64,000 bases of DNA from Chlorobiaceae bacterium (lineage in GTDB: Bacteria > Bacteroidota > Chlorobiia > Chlorobiales > Chlorobiaceae). Below, piece after piece: positions 8,936-18,558 of the stretch. Position 1 is the stretch's first letter, and every line of letters starts with the position of its first letter. A program made the translations under genes and the position numbers. The notes under the pieces were generated by a model, which saw only the letters and a list, made by a program, of their open reading frames with translations, was not told the origin of the DNA and did not search any database. The stretch lies in assembly GCA_012972835.1 (NCBI GenBank), contig JABDHK010000004.1, forward strand, positions 62,001-126,000, in the 5' to 3' direction.

Positions 8936-10219
8936 TTGCAAAAGAATATCAAGAACGTCAGCGAAACCGAACAGGAGCTGGAAATCATACTTTCCGCGGA
9001 AGAATTCGGTTCCGAATATAATAAGGAACTTGAAGAAGCCAGAAGAAGCATACAGATCAAGGGATTCAGAGCAGGCCACGCCCCTGTGGGCTTGATAAAA
9101 AAACTGGCAGGGCCATCCATTGAGGCAACAATTGCCGAAAAGTTGGCATCACAATATTTCGGAGACATTGTTGAAGATGAAAAGATTAAACCGGCTAACC
9201 GCGCACAACTTGTCAAATTCACCTTTGAACCCGATCAGCTTACCCTTCTGCTCTCCTATGAGATACATCCTGAATTTGAACTGCAGGATTTCAGCACATA
9301 TTCTTTTACCAAGGCACTCTATACTGTCACCGATGAGGATGTCCAACGTGAACTAAATCTTATTCTTAAAGGTCATTCAACGTTGGTCAGCATCGATGAA
9401 GCAGCATCAGCAGCTGACACAGTGATCGGTGATGTCTACAAGCTCAATGAGGCTGGCGAACCTGAAGAGGATCATAAAACCGAAAACTATCACTTCAGCC
9501 TCGAATACCTCCCTGAAGAGAACCCCTTCCGCATAGCGCTTATAGGAAAAAAAGCAGGTGAAACAGTCGAGATTGAAAACAATCAGACAGATTCCGATGC
9601 AAAGCCTTCCCGCTTCCGCGTTGCCATCAGTGAGATCAAACGACTTGAACTTCCTGAACTGACTGACGATCTGGTTAAAGAGATCACCAGACAGCAATTT
9701 GAGTCAGTGGCAGACTTCATCGCTGACGTCCGCATCCAGCTCGACACTTACTTTTTATTGAAATCCGATGAGGAGTTGCTTGAATCGATTTCGGCGAAAC
9801 TGATTGAGGAAAATCCGGTACCCTCACCAAAATCCATGATCGCATCCTTTTCAAAAATGCTTGTTGAGAATGCCAAACGCCAAATGGGTGGCAACTTCCC
9901 GAAAGGATTCAACGAAGAAGAGCTTTTGGCTTCCATGAGACCAAATGCCGAAAAACACTCCCAGTGGCTTCTTATCAGCCAGAAAATAGCCGAACTCAAT
10001 AATCTTGACGTATCGGAAGATGACATCAGGGCTTTCGCGGCAAAAGAAGCTGGCAAAAATGGTACACAGAGTGAAGAAGATCTTCTGAACACCTATCACT
10101 CAGCTGAATTCAAGGATTATATCACCGATACCATCATTAAAGAAAAGATCTACGACATTATCAAGTCCAAGGTTACAATCACCGAGGAAGAAAGAGCTAT
10201 TCCAGTTCATAAAGCCTGA
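8936..10219 (+). CDS. tig: Trigger factor
   Basis: Ribosome-associated chaperone and peptidyl-prolyl isomerase. The ribosome-docking signature appears as KGFRAGHAPVGLIKK at about residues 41-55 (classic GFRxGKxP), so histidine replaces the usual lysine. The middle PPIase-like part is divergent and the helical C-terminal arms make up the rest of the 427 residues. The only start in the right place is TTG at 8936, preceded by an AGAGAG Shine-Dalgarno-like run 4-9 bases upstream. The gene is followed by a strong bidirectional terminator. Confidence 0.9.
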   Translation: MQKNIKNVSETEQELEIILSAEEFGSEYNKELEEARRSIQIKGFRAGHAPVGLIKKLAGPSIEATIAEKLASQYFGDIVEDEKIKPANRAQLVKFTFEPDQLTLLLSYEIHPEFELQDFSTYSFTKALYTVTDEDVQRELNLILKGHSTLVSIDEAASAADTVIGDVYKLNEAGEPEEDHKTENYHFSLEYLPEENPFRIALIGKKAGETVEIENNQTDSDAKPSRFRVAISEIKRLELPELTDDLVKEITRQQFESVADFIADVRIQLDTYFLLKSDEELLESISAKLIEENPVPSPKSMIASFSKMLVENAKRQMGGNFPKGFNEEELLASMRPNAEKHSQWLLISQKIAELNNLDVSEDDIRAFAAKEAGKNGTQSEEDLLNTYHSAEFKDYITDTIIKEKIYDIIKSKVTITEEERAIPVHKA

Positions 10220-10231
10220 GTTCTTTATCAC

Positions 10232-10273
10232 AAAACAAAGCAGGAGTGGTTTATCTCACTCCTGCTTTGTTTT
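10232..10273. terminator. Bidirectional intrinsic terminator between tig and acpS
   Basis: A perfect 17-bp stem (10232-10248 with 10257-10273) and an 8-base loop. The ends are A-rich and T-rich on both sides, so it can stop transcripts of tig (plus) and acpS (minus). Confidence 0.85.
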
Positions 10274-10274
10274 G

Positions 10275-10637
10275 TTATGAGCCTTCAATCAGAGCTGTCG
10301 CAATCGCAGAGTGGCGGTCATGAGCGATAGATATCTTAATGGAAGAGCTGTCGGGAAAACAACCTTCATCAGCTGCTCTGACAAACGGACGACCTCGTTC
10401 ATCGTTGAATATCTCAAAACTCTTCCAGTGCACATGGCCGGAAAATCCGGTTCCAAGAGCCTTGACGACCGCCTCCTTCGCAGCAAAGCGACCTGCAATA
10501 CTGGCAATAACCTGAGGTTTATGAAGACAGAGATCTATCTCTTCCTCGGAAAGAAACCTCTGGAGAAACTTCATTCCGTAGTGGCTATAAACTCTTTCGA
10601 TGCGATCGAGATCAACAATATCTACCCCTACCTCCAT
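10275..10637 (-). CDS. acpS: Holo-[acyl-carrier-protein] synthase
   Basis: Transfers 4'-phosphopantetheine from CoA to acyl carrier protein. It is a 120-residue AcpS-type protein with the two family signatures: GVDIVDLDRIE at the N-terminus (Mg-binding aspartate) and FAAKEAVVKALGTGF in the middle. It lies 12 bp downstream of nadC on the same strand and ends at the shared terminator. Confidence 0.95.
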   Translation of the reverse strand: MEVGVDIVDLDRIERVYSHYGMKFLQRFLSEEEIDLCLHKPQVIASIAGRFAAKEAVVKALGTGFSGHVHWKSFEIFNDERGRPFVRAADEGCFPDSSSIKISIAHDRHSAIATALIEGS

Positions 10638-10649
10638 ATTTCTCCTCTG

Positions 10650-11528
10650 TCAAACAAGATCAATTTTCATTGAAAGATCAAGGGCTCGAACGCTATGCGT
10701 CAGTTCACCTATCGAGATAAAATCAACACCTGTTTCGGCAACTTCCCGCACATTGTGCATCCCGATATTTCCAGAAGCTTCGAGAAGCACAGCACTGCAC
10801 GCAGCCTTGACATAGTCGACGGCCTCCTTTATGAGATCTGGAGTAAAGTTGTCAAGAAGAATAATATCCGGAGCACAGACCAGAGACTTGCTCAGCTCAT
10901 CCATGGAACGAACCTCAGTTTCTATCTTCACATCAAGGTGTTTTTTTTCCCTGTATTTCTGTGCACGGCGGATTGCCTTGGCAATACCACCAGAGGCATC
11001 AATATGATTATCCTTGATAAGAATCATATCGAACAAGCCAAAACGGTGGTTTACCCCTCCACCTATCCGGACTGCCTCTTTATCAAAAAAGCGCAGACCA
11101 GGTACAGTTTTTCTGGTATCGAGAATTTTGGCATTGGTATGGCTTACCTTCTCAACGTAGGTCTTTGTTCTGGTAGCTATTCCCGACATGCGCTGCATAA
11201 AATTAAGCGTAGTACGTTCACCAATTAGCAGAGGAGCAAGTTTTCCCTTAACTTCAAGAATAATGTCGCCACAACATACGGCTTCTCCATCCCTGCAGTG
11301 AAGCACAACCGACAGGTCTGGGTCGCAGGCAGCGAAAACCTGCACGGCAACATCAGTCCCGCCAATAATACCCTCATCCTTGGCTCTGATAACAGCACTG
11401 CCTTCCTGAAAAGGATCAATAGTTGCCAGTGTGGTAATGTCACCCGTGTAACGGTCTTCTTCAAGGGCAAGCATTATAGCCCTTGCACGGCATCCCTCGT
11501 AAAAATCGTTACGAGCATTGGTCTTCAT
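10650..11528 (-). CDS. nadC: Nicotinate-nucleotide pyrophosphorylase (quinolinate phosphoribosyltransferase)
   Basis: Converts quinolinate and PRPP to nicotinate mononucleotide in NAD synthesis. The start at 11528 (MKTNARNDF) is preferred over an open frame reaching 11666: it has a good AGGAG eight bases upstream and gives the usual 292-residue length. Seen: GDITT near residue 30, NFMQRMSGIATRT, the DTRKTVPGLR motif, KDNHI and the C-terminal EASGNI phosphate site. It probably shares a transcript with acpS. Confidence 0.95.
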   Translation of the reverse strand: MKTNARNDFYEGCRARAIMLALEEDRYTGDITTLATIDPFQEGSAVIRAKDEGIIGGTDVAVQVFAACDPDLSVVLHCRDGEAVCCGDIILEVKGKLAPLLIGERTTLNFMQRMSGIATRTKTYVEKVSHTNAKILDTRKTVPGLRFFDKEAVRIGGGVNHRFGLFDMILIKDNHIDASGGIAKAIRRAQKYREKKHLDVKIETEVRSMDELSKSLVCAPDIILLDNFTPDLIKEAVDYVKAACSAVLLEASGNIGMHNVREVAETGVDFISIGELTHSVRALDLSMKIDLV

Positions 11529-11842
11529 AATTGCCGCTCCTGATACATTGAAAGAAATAATGTTCCGCGTTAAAGTAATTAAATTAATTGGTTTTTTTGG
11601 GAACCCTTTCAAGCCGGATATAATCTGTAAAAAAGCCAGGGATGTTAGCTCCCGGCATTTGAGCATCTACAAGGCTTACCGGGCAGAGAAAGCGCACCGG
11701 CACCTTAAATAAATGATTTTATACCCCATTTTATAACGAGATAGAGAATTATTATATTACTTTATGTCCGGTATGGGCAGATACCGGCTTCAACAATTGC
11801 ATCGAAACCCTGCCCTGTTTCATGGCGTTTTATGCTACAGAG
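11529..11842. other. Intergenic region between nadC and the YopX-type gene
   Basis: About 310 bases, AT-rich towards the right. Open frames here are short and look like chance. It should hold the nadC-acpS promoter and any promoter of the YopX-type gene. No hairpin or repeat stood out. Confidence 0.4.
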
Positions 11843-12178
11843 ATGGAGACAAGCAAAATTAAATTCAAGGCCGTATTTCAGCAGATTTCCTCTCTTCAAG
11901 AGAGTTGGCAATTCTCTACCGTAAATAGCCGTGACGTCGATTTTCTCGATTTCAGACAACGATCTGAATGGCTTCAGTACACAGGGCTCCATGACAAAGA
12001 TGGTCATGAAATTTACGAAGGAGATCTGTTACAGTGGGCTGACTATATTGTTGAGGTTGTTTTTGATTCAGGAAGTTTTAAAGTATTAAATGACGGAAAC
12101 TCCGATATGCTTCTCTGGTATTGTGTGCCTGAGTGTGAGGTTATTGGCAATAAATACGAGAAAGATATCAAACCTTGA
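11843..12178 (+). CDS. YopX-family protein (phage-type)
   Basis: 111 residues from the ATG at 11843 (METSKIKFKAVF); an ATG at 11822 adds seven residues but lacks a ribosome site. The segment LQYTGLHDKDGHEIYEGDLL in the middle and VIGNKYE near the end are the hallmark of the YopX family, found mostly in prophages of Firmicutes and Bacteroidetes and of unknown function. Here it stands alone among housekeeping genes (nadC and folB), with no other phage gene nearby. It is probably a leftover of a mobile element or a domesticated gene. Confidence 0.7.
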   Translation: METSKIKFKAVFQQISSLQESWQFSTVNSRDVDFLDFRQRSEWLQYTGLHDKDGHEIYEGDLLQWADYIVEVVFDSGSFKVLNDGNSDMLLWYCVPECEVIGNKYEKDIKP

Positions 12179-12234
12179 TCCACTTTGTCCAGCCATGTTC
12201 GCTCGCATGCATTGTGCGTGAATCCATATGAATT

Positions 12235-12630
12235 ATGAAAAAGCAAGCACTCCCATGCGTACGGTTGACAAATATGGTTTTCTATGCACACCATGGTGTA
12301 CTCAAGGAAGAACATACGATCGGGGCAAAATACGAAGTTGATGCAGAACTTTTTTTCGATTTCACCGATGCTGCACGTAACGATGATATTACAAAAACCG
12401 TCGATTACGGTGCTGTGTACAGGAAAATACGGGAAGCGCTCACTCTGAAAAAATTTTTTCTTATTGAGGCTGTGGCCTATGAGATCGCCAACGACTTACT
12501 CAAGGATTTTCCAATAATCGAAAGAGTAAGCATAAAAGTCCGCAAACGGAACCCTCCTGTTGATGGCATCTGTGATTACGCAGAGGCCGATTACTCCATT
12601 GCCCGTCCCGAAAATAATGCTCATGCATAA
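12235..12630 (+). CDS. folB: Dihydroneopterin aldolase
   Basis: Cleaves dihydroneopterin to 6-hydroxymethyl-dihydropterin and glycolaldehyde in folate synthesis. Family features: [20 protein letters not shown] at the N-terminus with the substrate-binding glutamate, the TVDYGAVY segment, and VRKRNPP near the end with the catalytic lysine region. 131 residues is slightly long because of the last ten. Its end overlaps folK by 8 bp, so the two consecutive folate steps are translationally coupled. Confidence 0.93.
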   Translation: MKKQALPCVRLTNMVFYAHHGVLKEEHTIGAKYEVDAELFFDFTDAARNDDITKTVDYGAVYRKIREALTLKKFFLIEAVAYEIANDLLKDFPIIERVSIKVRKRNPPVDGICDYAEADYSIARPENNAHA

Positions 12631-13144
12631 GGTCTATATCGGGATAGGTTCAAACATAGGAAACCGTCTCCTCCACCTTCAGGAAGCTGTTGATCTGCTT
12701 GATCTTCTCAATAATACATCGGTTTGTAAGATATCATCGATCTACATGACAGAACCGGTTGGTGAAACTGAGCAGAACCGCTTCTATAACGGTGTCATTC
12801 TTCTTGAAAGCACCCTTCCGCCTGAAGAGCTTCGCCTGCATTGCAAAACCATCGAACAGGAACTTGGACGGCCCGCAGCATACCCGCGCTGGAGTCCGAG
12901 AGTTATAGACCTCGACATTCTGCTCTATGACGATCAATGTTTCCACGCAGGAACGCTCACGATACCCCATTCAGAACTGCATCGCCGAAAATTTGTGCTT
13001 GTCCCGATGCTCGATATTGCCAACCCAGTGCATCCTGCAATGAAGCAAACAATCCAGCAACTTCTTGTTAACTGTAATGACCGATCGGTTCTTATCAGGA
13101 TAAAAGAAATGGTTGTAATCAAAAAGAGAGAGAGCGCAACGTAA
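12623..13144 (+). CDS. folK: 2-amino-4-hydroxy-6-hydroxymethyldihydropteridine pyrophosphokinase
   Basis: Transfers pyrophosphate from ATP to hydroxymethyl-dihydropterin, the step after FolB. Seen: the N-terminal [11 protein letters not shown], the [14 protein letters not shown] signature with the Mg-binding aspartates, and [13 protein letters not shown]. The start was set at the ATG at 12623 inside the folB end; an in-frame ATG two codons earlier (12617) is equally possible. The gene ends just before a GA/CT-rich terminator hairpin. Confidence 0.93.
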   Translation: MHKVYIGIGSNIGNRLLHLQEAVDLLDLLNNTSVCKISSIYMTEPVGETEQNRFYNGVILLESTLPPEELRLHCKTIEQELGRPAAYPRWSPRVIDLDILLYDDQCFHAGTLTIPHSELHRRKFVLVPMLDIANPVHPAMKQTIQQLLVNCNDRSVLIRIKEMVVIKKRESAT

Positions 13145-13167
13145 AGCACTCTCTCTCTTTTTTTTAT
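13121..13167 (+). terminator. Terminator after folK
   Basis: An (AG)n/(CT)n stem (about 13121-13134 with 13149-13162) is followed by a T-run. It overlaps the last codons of folK and also faces the 3' end of the convergent ArsA gene. Confidence 0.7.
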
Positions 13168-13187
13168 ACGCAGTGAGGTCGGTTATC

Positions 13188-14342
13188 TCAGTTGGCAAAG
13201 GTAATATTGAGGTTCCCTTCAGCAAAATCAGCACCTTCAGTCTTTCTCCCAACAAGAACATTGGGCAGAATAATGCTCTTCCGGAAGTTGTTGATATCAA
13301 CCAGCAGCTCATCACCCTTTATATTCACATTCAGCTTTGTCACCTCGACATTCGGCAGATAAAGGCTCAGTACATATTTACCATCAACTTTCTCCAGTAT
13401 CTGGGTCTTTTCATCAATGTATAGCACATCAGCAGGATTTTTGTCGCCGAAAATCTGCTGACTCAGTTCATAAAGCCTGTCGGTATTGATGATTTCCGCG
13501 ATAGACTGTTTTGCCTTGAAAATCGGCACAGGATAGAAACAGTTATCAATCACCCTGAGATATTTTGTCTGAATATCGATAAGACTCTGCAAGTAGCTAT
13601 CAGATGAGCTTGGAGGAAGAATCTTGTTAACCACTGCAGCATCAAGCTTATAGCCGAAAAGATTGAGGTAGGTCTGCACCCTCAGAGCCTCCTTTATAAC
13701 CATATTTTCAGGATTCAGTACTACCCTGAATGTCGTTATAGATTTATCCTGAAGCATTGAATGGAGCTCTTTCATGTGCGAATTTACCTCCGGCATAAGC
13801 TTGAAGATATTTTTCTTCGGCATAAATTTGCTTAAAAGAGGAGCCGCAAAACCAATAGCTTTTGAGTGCCAGCCTCCTATTTTGTCAGCATACCATCCAT
13901 AAGACTCCGGCATTCCAAGCAAACGCATGGTCTCGCCTGTTGGAGCCGCATCAACAACAACAACATCATATTTACCTGACTTGGCGGCCTTCCATATATA
14001 ACGAAGACTTATCATCTCCTCCATCCCAGGCATAATCGCAAGTTCTTCAGCAACAACTTCATTGGCACCATCATGCATTAAAATCGATGAAAAGTAGGAA
14101 TAAAGCTCAGTCCAGTTCTCTCTGATTTCTGCAAGAACATTCACCTCCATGGCAAAGAGATTCTTTTCAACCTCCACAGGCGTGGAAGAGAGCTCAACAC
14201 TTAAAGCGTCAGCAAGACTATGAGCTACATCGGTACTCATAATCAAAACCCTCCCTCCTCTTCGAGCAATTGCTGTTGCAGTGGCAGCAGAAACGGTAGT
14301 TTTACCTACCCCTCCCTTACCTAAATACAGAATAATTCTCAT
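13188..14342 (-). CDS. ArsA/GET3-family ATPase with C-terminal Hsp20-like domain (1)
   Basis: 384 residues from the ATG at 14342; the upstream frame is just open sequence overlapping the next gene. The deviant Walker [10 protein letters not shown] is at residues 8-16, followed by the [12 protein letters not shown] switch and a [15 protein letters not shown] segment, as in ArsA and the tail-anchored-protein targeting factor Get3. The last 70 or so residues form the small alpha-crystallin-like (ArsA_HSP20) domain. No arsenite-binding cysteines or ars genes are present. It lies in the chlorosome gene block with a second paralogue, which suggests work on membrane or chlorosome proteins rather than arsenite; that is inference. 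Confidence 0.85.
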   Translation of the reverse strand: MRIILYLGKGGVGKTTVSAATATAIARRGGRVLIMSTDVAHSLADALSVELSSTPVEVEKNLFAMEVNVLAEIRENWTELYSYFSSILMHDGANEVVAEELAIMPGMEEMISLRYIWKAAKSGKYDVVVVDAAPTGETMRLLGMPESYGWYADKIGGWHSKAIGFAAPLLSKFMPKKNIFKLMPEVNSHMKELHSMLQDKSITTFRVVLNPENMVIKEALRVQTYLNLFGYKLDAAVVNKILPPSSSDSYLQSLIDIQTKYLRVIDNCFYPVPIFKAKQSIAEIINTDRLYELSQQIFGDKNPADVLYIDEKTQILEKVDGKYVLSLYLPNVEVTKLNVNIKGDELLVDINNFRKSIILPNVLVGRKTEGADFAEGNLNITFAN

Positions 14343-14388
14343 GTTGATTATAAAACTATTGAATGGACTTGATTTTGAATGAACGCTT

Positions 14389-15915
14389 TTACCGATGAGT
14401 TTGTCCTTCGTTATCCTCTTCACCACCAGCCATCCTGCTGGCATCACCTGAGTTTTCAGCTGCCGATTCTTCGCTTATTTCTTCTGCAGGGATAATTCTG
14501 ATTTTTTTCCTGGGTGCGGTGACCTCCCCACCTCTCTCAATACCCATTCCTTTACCATTTATCTCTGAATCTGAAGAAATATCGTCCATGCTCATCATAT
14601 TTTTTACAATCGGAAGCACCTCCTCTTCAGGGGTTGTAATCGTAATCTTTTTACGCCGCGGAGCAGCATCGGCGTTCAAGTCATACACAATCTTCTTTTT
14701 TGATGCTGGTGCTGATGCTGCTGAAAGAGGATTATTTTCGATCCCCGTTATATCACTCCCGAAACAATCATCATTCAGCGTTTCTTCATCATCGCTTTTA
14801 ATATGAATGCTTTTTCTTCTAATGGTACTTTCATGATCGTCATCCACACCGCGCTGCTGATTTTTCGGCAAATCATCATTTGAATCATGAGCGCCAGCTT
14901 TCGGCGAACTCTTTCGCGTTGTTTTGTTGCCTCCTCCACCAAAACTGGAAGAGAGCTTCATAAGCTTATTCACCGAAGCAATCATCCCGTCATTGCGCAC
15001 CGCAGTTTTAACAATATTCAGAACAAAACGCTCGGCCTGTGGATTATCAGCAATACTGATTACAAGCTCATTGAGGGCTGTGAGCATACCGGGAACATGC
15101 TGAAGATCGTTTTTAAGCTGCTCACGGATTTTGAAAGGGGCATCTCCAACCATCTCCTTTATTGATTCGGCAACTCTTTTCAAGGAAGCAGGGTCAGTGG
15201 GAAGGATATTTCCAATTCCCTTGAGAGCATCTGCAGGAGAAAACCCCTGCTTAGGCCCCTCTCCGCCTTGCCCCCCCGCTGGAGAGTGGCTGTACTGCTG
15301 TTGTTCAGGGTTAGCATACCCTATCGTTGCCTTATATTGCTCAAGAAGATCCTGACCATAGCCAATGTGGCTGTCCTGCTGAGCTGGAGGAGCATCGAAT
15401 CGAAGGGAAATTACCCGAGGAACACAAATACCCCTTGCTCCACGCAGAATAGGAACAGAGACTTCGTCAGGCAGTTCTTGGTGGTAATTAAGACCGAGGT
15501 ACTCTTCTATGATTGACTCAATGACGGTATGAAGCCTTGTAATCAATTCGGCTTCACGCAGTTCAACCATATCAAAAATTACATAAACAGGCTCCTTCTC
15601 ATTACGACGAACCTTAAAATTCAGTGTAGCAAAATCATGGTCTTTGTTCCGACTGTTAACAGTGACGGAACCAAGATCAAATCTATCCAGATAGTCCTTG
15701 TTCGAGCCTCTCGCCCAAAAGTAAACTGCCTTGTCGGTATAGATCAAATAATCTTGAAACGCAATATTGCCGACACGTTCCTGATGTGACTCATAAAAAA
15801 CCCCTTCAAAAAAAGCAATCGGATTCTCACCGGCGTTCATGAGGCCTTTCTGAAAAAACTCAGTGACATCATTCTGTTCTGTCTGTCCTGAGATATACAA
15901 AGAAAAATTAGCCAT
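14389..15915 (-). CDS. Hypothetical protein with PH-like N-terminus and repeated basic C-terminal motifs
   Basis: 508 residues from the ATG at 15915. The first 160 or so residues have the strand pattern of a bacterial PH-like (YokE/bPH) domain, including a [17 protein letters not shown] segment. Next come a Q/G/P-rich linker, a helical part (about 225-325) and a long low-complexity acidic tail. In the tail a short motif (R/K)(R/K)K(K/S)I followed by strand residues and an acidic patch recurs at about residues 366, 406, 420 and 468. It lies between csmA and an ArsA gene, all on the minus strand. I do not recognise the family; a chlorosome-related role is inferred only from position. Confidence 0.7.
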   Translation of the reverse strand: MANFSLYISGQTEQNDVTEFFQKGLMNAGENPIAFFEGVFYESHQERVGNIAFQDYLIYTDKAVYFWARGSNKDYLDRFDLGSVTVNSRNKDHDFATLNFKVRRNEKEPVYVIFDMVELREAELITRLHTVIESIIEEYLGLNYHQELPDEVSVPILRGARGICVPRVISLRFDAPPAQQDSHIGYGQDLLEQYKATIGYANPEQQQYSHSPAGGQGGEGPKQGFSPADALKGIGNILPTDPASLKRVAESIKEMVGDAPFKIREQLKNDLQHVPGMLTALNELVISIADNPQAERFVLNIVKTAVRNDGMIASVNKLMKLSSSFGGGGNKTTRKSSPKAGAHDSNDDLPKNQQRGVDDDHESTIRRKSIHIKSDDEETLNDDCFGSDITGIENNPLSAASAPASKKKIVYDLNADAAPRRKKITITTPEEEVLPIVKNMMSMDDISSDSEINGKGMGIERGGEVTAPRKKIRIIPAEEISEESAAENSGDASRMAGGEEDNEGQTHR

Positions 15916-16136
15916 TAACCACACTCGTTCACTTAATACTATTGGGACGTTGAGCCGAAATCTATCAAATTTTTAGAATAAACAGAAATTACTCGATTAA
16001 CCGAAGTGCTTTCGTCTTCATAAACTGAGTACGGCTGATTTTTAAACTGGACTGGGATATCAAAGCAAGAACGGACATCATGCATCAAATGAAAGAAGGA
16101 GGCTGTTATTCGAGATGGGCTTACTACTACCAAAAT

Positions 16137-16171
16137 AAAAAAGGCAGTGAAACCAAATACTTTTCACTGCC
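16137..16171 (-). terminator. Terminator after csmA
   Basis: On the minus strand a 10-bp stem (16162-16171 with 16143-16152) and 9-base loop precede a T-rich run, directly after the csmA stop codon. It separates the csm genes from the 508-residue gene. Confidence 0.8.
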
Positions 16172-16194
16172 TGAAAACGGAAATGTTGCGGTGC

Positions 16195-16437
16195 TTATTT
16201 CGCAAATTTTGATGTTACTTCTTTCGAAGGAACAGCATAGCCTGTGACTTCAGGTGAAGAACCACGAAGACTTGTGCCTCCGCCCATGTTGCCATAAGCA
16301 TTGCGGTTGATTCTCATGGTACCTTTGCCTAAAGAATCAAACAACATACCTACGGTCTCCCAATGCCCCTCAACCATTACCTCAAAAATACGTCCGGCTG
16401 CGGCCAGGATATCGGTAAAAACTCCACCACCACTCAT
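16195..16437 (-). CDS. csmA: Chlorosome envelope protein A (baseplate BChl a protein), precursor
   Basis: The 80-residue sequence begins [20 protein letters not shown] and is nearly identical to CsmA of other green sulfur bacteria. CsmA forms the paracrystalline chlorosome baseplate, binds bacteriochlorophyll a at a histidine (H25 in VEGHWETVG) and passes energy to the FMO protein. The family is made as a precursor whose last 20 or so residues are removed. It sits 145 bp downstream of csmC and is followed by a terminator, so csmCA is an operon, with a csmA-only transcript possible. Confidence 0.97.
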   Translation of the reverse strand: MSGGGVFTDILAAAGRIFEVMVEGHWETVGMLFDSLGKGTMRINRNAYGNMGGGTSLRGSSPEVTGYAVPSKEVTSKFAK

Positions 16438-16582
16438 AATTCCTCCTAGAAATTTAATTATTGGAAAGTTAACAGAATTTAAAACACTATTCTTTTATCA
16501 ATTTACAGTAATAAACAAAAAAACACAAGAAAAAGATTTGTTCTAACGAAACAGAAAGAACACTGGAAAAAAACAAATCGTT

Positions 16583-17002
16583 CTATTTTCTTATAGGACC
16601 TTTCTGAAAGGATCCTGCAAAATTCTTCACCACTTCAGAAGCGGAAACCCCTGCATCACCAACTGCTGTTGCGGCATTGCCTGTTGCATTTTCCACGGTT
16701 TCAACCGCGCTGGCATACAACTCATTGGCAGTTCTTGACGCATCTTTAACGGTAATAGCCACACGATCGATGGTCTCACCAACAACTCCACCCGTACTGC
16801 CGAGAATGTTTCCAATGCCCGATGCGTCAATGACAGCACCCAAAGTACCTGTTACCGTATCAAAGATATTGCCTGCAATATTCAGACTGCCAACAACAGC
16901 ACTCTGCCCGGTTAAAAGGACGCTTTCAGCAAGAAACGTAAGGCGATCAGTAAATTCAAGCTCTTTAAAATCCTTACGAAGTTTCTGATACGATTCCGAC
17001 AT
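16583..17002 (-). CDS. csmC: Chlorosome envelope protein C
   Basis: 139 residues, beginning [21 protein letters not shown] glycine/alanine-rich middle with small hydrophobic residues (about 30-75) fits insertion into the lipid monolayer of the chlorosome; the C-terminus is alanine-rich. It precedes csmA as in the csmCA operon of Chlorobaculum. It is related to CsmD and thought to affect chlorosome shape. A good AGGGAG ribosome site lies 5-10 bases before the ATG. Confidence 0.92.
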   Translation of the reverse strand: MSESYQKLRKDFKELEFTDRLTFLAESVLLTGQSAVVGSLNIAGNIFDTVTGTLGAVIDASGIGNILGSTGGVVGETIDRVAITVKDASRTANELYASAVETVENATGNAATAVGDAGVSASEVVKNFAGSFQKGPIRK

Positions 17003-17127
17003 ATTACTCTCCCTGGAATTGAGACCGTTCTCACGAGGCCTCTGTTATGATTATGACTAACGATTATATATTTGAAAAATTTAAACATAAAAATCGATCA
17101 AAGCAAATGCTCTCCGCTCAAGGGAAA

Positions 17128-18354
17128 TCAGCCTCTATCATAGGCCTTTTGCTCTTTGTGGTGGTGGCTGTTATTGTGCTGGTCAAGATCAAATGGAATA
17201 TGAAGCCATTTATCCTTGAAAACTGCATCACCGGGCTCAAGTCCTGTAAGACTGATCGGAAGTGTAATGATTTTACGCTGATTACCAATCTGCACATAGA
17301 GCTCATCGCCAGTTACCCAGACATCAATATCGACAGGATTGGCAAACATAAGCTTCAACTGCACCTCATAGACATTGCCATTGCGGACAAACTTGATCGG
17401 CGGCTCGTCATACATCATGTCTGATGGGTCAGTATCACCATACATGTCTTTAGCAAACATCTCAAGAGATTTCAGACCGACAATTTCCTGTTCGTACATC
17501 CGGAGTTTTTTAACAGGAAGAGGAGAGAACCCTTCTTCTATCTCACCAAGGTATTTCTGCTGAATCGCTTTCCAATTCTCCTGATACCCACAATCCTCGT
17601 TGACATCAAGCAGTCTGTTCACAAGAACCATATCCACCTTAAACCCATAAAGATTCAGATAGGTCAAGGCACGCATGGTCTCCTTGATCGACATCTTCTC
17701 GGCATTCATCACCAGGCGCACTGTAGACTTTTTATTATTCGTCAGGATTTCGCGAATATCTTCAAGCTCATCAAAGACCTGATCAACTGAATCAATGGCA
17801 TCAGCAGGAGGAATAAAAAATGCAATTTTATCTGACATCCTCGAAAGAGGCTTGCTGAGCGGCTTGATAAGATATTTATTGACATTTTTAACTGCTTTCA
17901 TGCCCCATGCAAGGGTATCGGGAAGAGAAAGAAGTCTTAGGGTTTCACCGGTCGGGGCAGTATCGAGTACCAGAACATCATAAAGTCCAGATGCTTTATA
18001 GCGCTTGATTCTCAAAAGAGAAAAAAGCTCTTCCATACCAGGAAGGATGGTCATCTCATCAGCCATGACCCCGGATACACCCTGAGCCATAAAAATTCTT
18101 GTATAATACTTCTGTACGGACTGCCAGTTCTGCTTGAGATCAACATAGGGGTTGACCTCAATAGCATCAAGATTTTCCCTGATTTTTGTGGGCTCTGCGC
18201 CGAGAGGCAGGTTAAATGAATCCGAGAGACTGTGTGCGGGATCGGTTGAGAGAACAAGGGTACGATAGCCAAGCTGCGAACAACGGACAGCTGTAGCCGC
18301 AGAAACACTGGTTTTGCCTACCCCGCCTTTACCTGTGAAAGTTAAAATACGCAT
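17128..18354 (-). CDS. ArsA/GET3-family ATPase with C-terminal Hsp20-like domain (2)
   Basis: 408 residues starting [16 protein letters not shown], with the deviant Walker A at residues 8-16, STDPAHSLSDSF switch I and VLDTAPTGETLRLL switch II. The C-terminal 80 residues are an alpha-crystallin-like domain ending in a His-rich tail (NNSHHHKEQ). It is a paralogue of the ATPase at 13188-14342. It is upstream of csmC on the same strand with a 125-bp gap, so it may be read through into csmCA. The two ATPases bracket the chlorosome genes. Confidence 0.87.
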   Translation of the reverse strand: MRILTFTGKGGVGKTSVSAATAVRCSQLGYRTLVLSTDPAHSLSDSFNLPLGAEPTKIRENLDAIEVNPYVDLKQNWQSVQKYYTRIFMAQGVSGVMADEMTILPGMEELFSLLRIKRYKASGLYDVLVLDTAPTGETLRLLSLPDTLAWGMKAVKNVNKYLIKPLSKPLSRMSDKIAFFIPPADAIDSVDQVFDELEDIREILTNNKKSTVRLVMNAEKMSIKETMRALTYLNLYGFKVDMVLVNRLLDVNEDCGYQENWKAIQQKYLGEIEEGFSPLPVKKLRMYEQEIVGLKSLEMFAKDMYGDTDPSDMMYDEPPIKFVRNGNVYEVQLKLMFANPVDIDVWVTGDELYVQIGNQRKIITLPISLTGLEPGDAVFKDKWLHIPFDLDQHNNSHHHKEQKAYDRG

Positions 18355-18558
18355 GAACCAAACATTGGGATTTTATGTATACAGAGGAAAAATCAGAAAA
18401 GCTAAAGATATAACACTGAGCTGACACTACAAAAGATCTAACATACACACTTCAGCCAATGTTAAAAATTATTCGGTTATTATTATTTTTTAAATGTACG
18501 TTCTGCTCGCTTAATTAGTCCATCTCAGTTAAACGTCATCTTCTTTAATAGTCTTTTT

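Noticed and set aside
11518-11712. 64-codon plus-strand frame rich in Lys and Arg next to nadC
   Set aside because: It looked like a small basic protein at first, but it lies partly on the nadC start region and shows no family features.
17047-17424. 125-codon plus-strand frame at the end of the second ArsA gene
   Set aside because: Overlaps the ATPase C-terminal domain and the csmC leader, with no sign of coding on this strand.
13188-18354. Arsenite resistance operon
   Set aside because: The ATPases look like ArsA, but no arsB, arsD or arsR is present and the arsenite-binding cysteines are missing.
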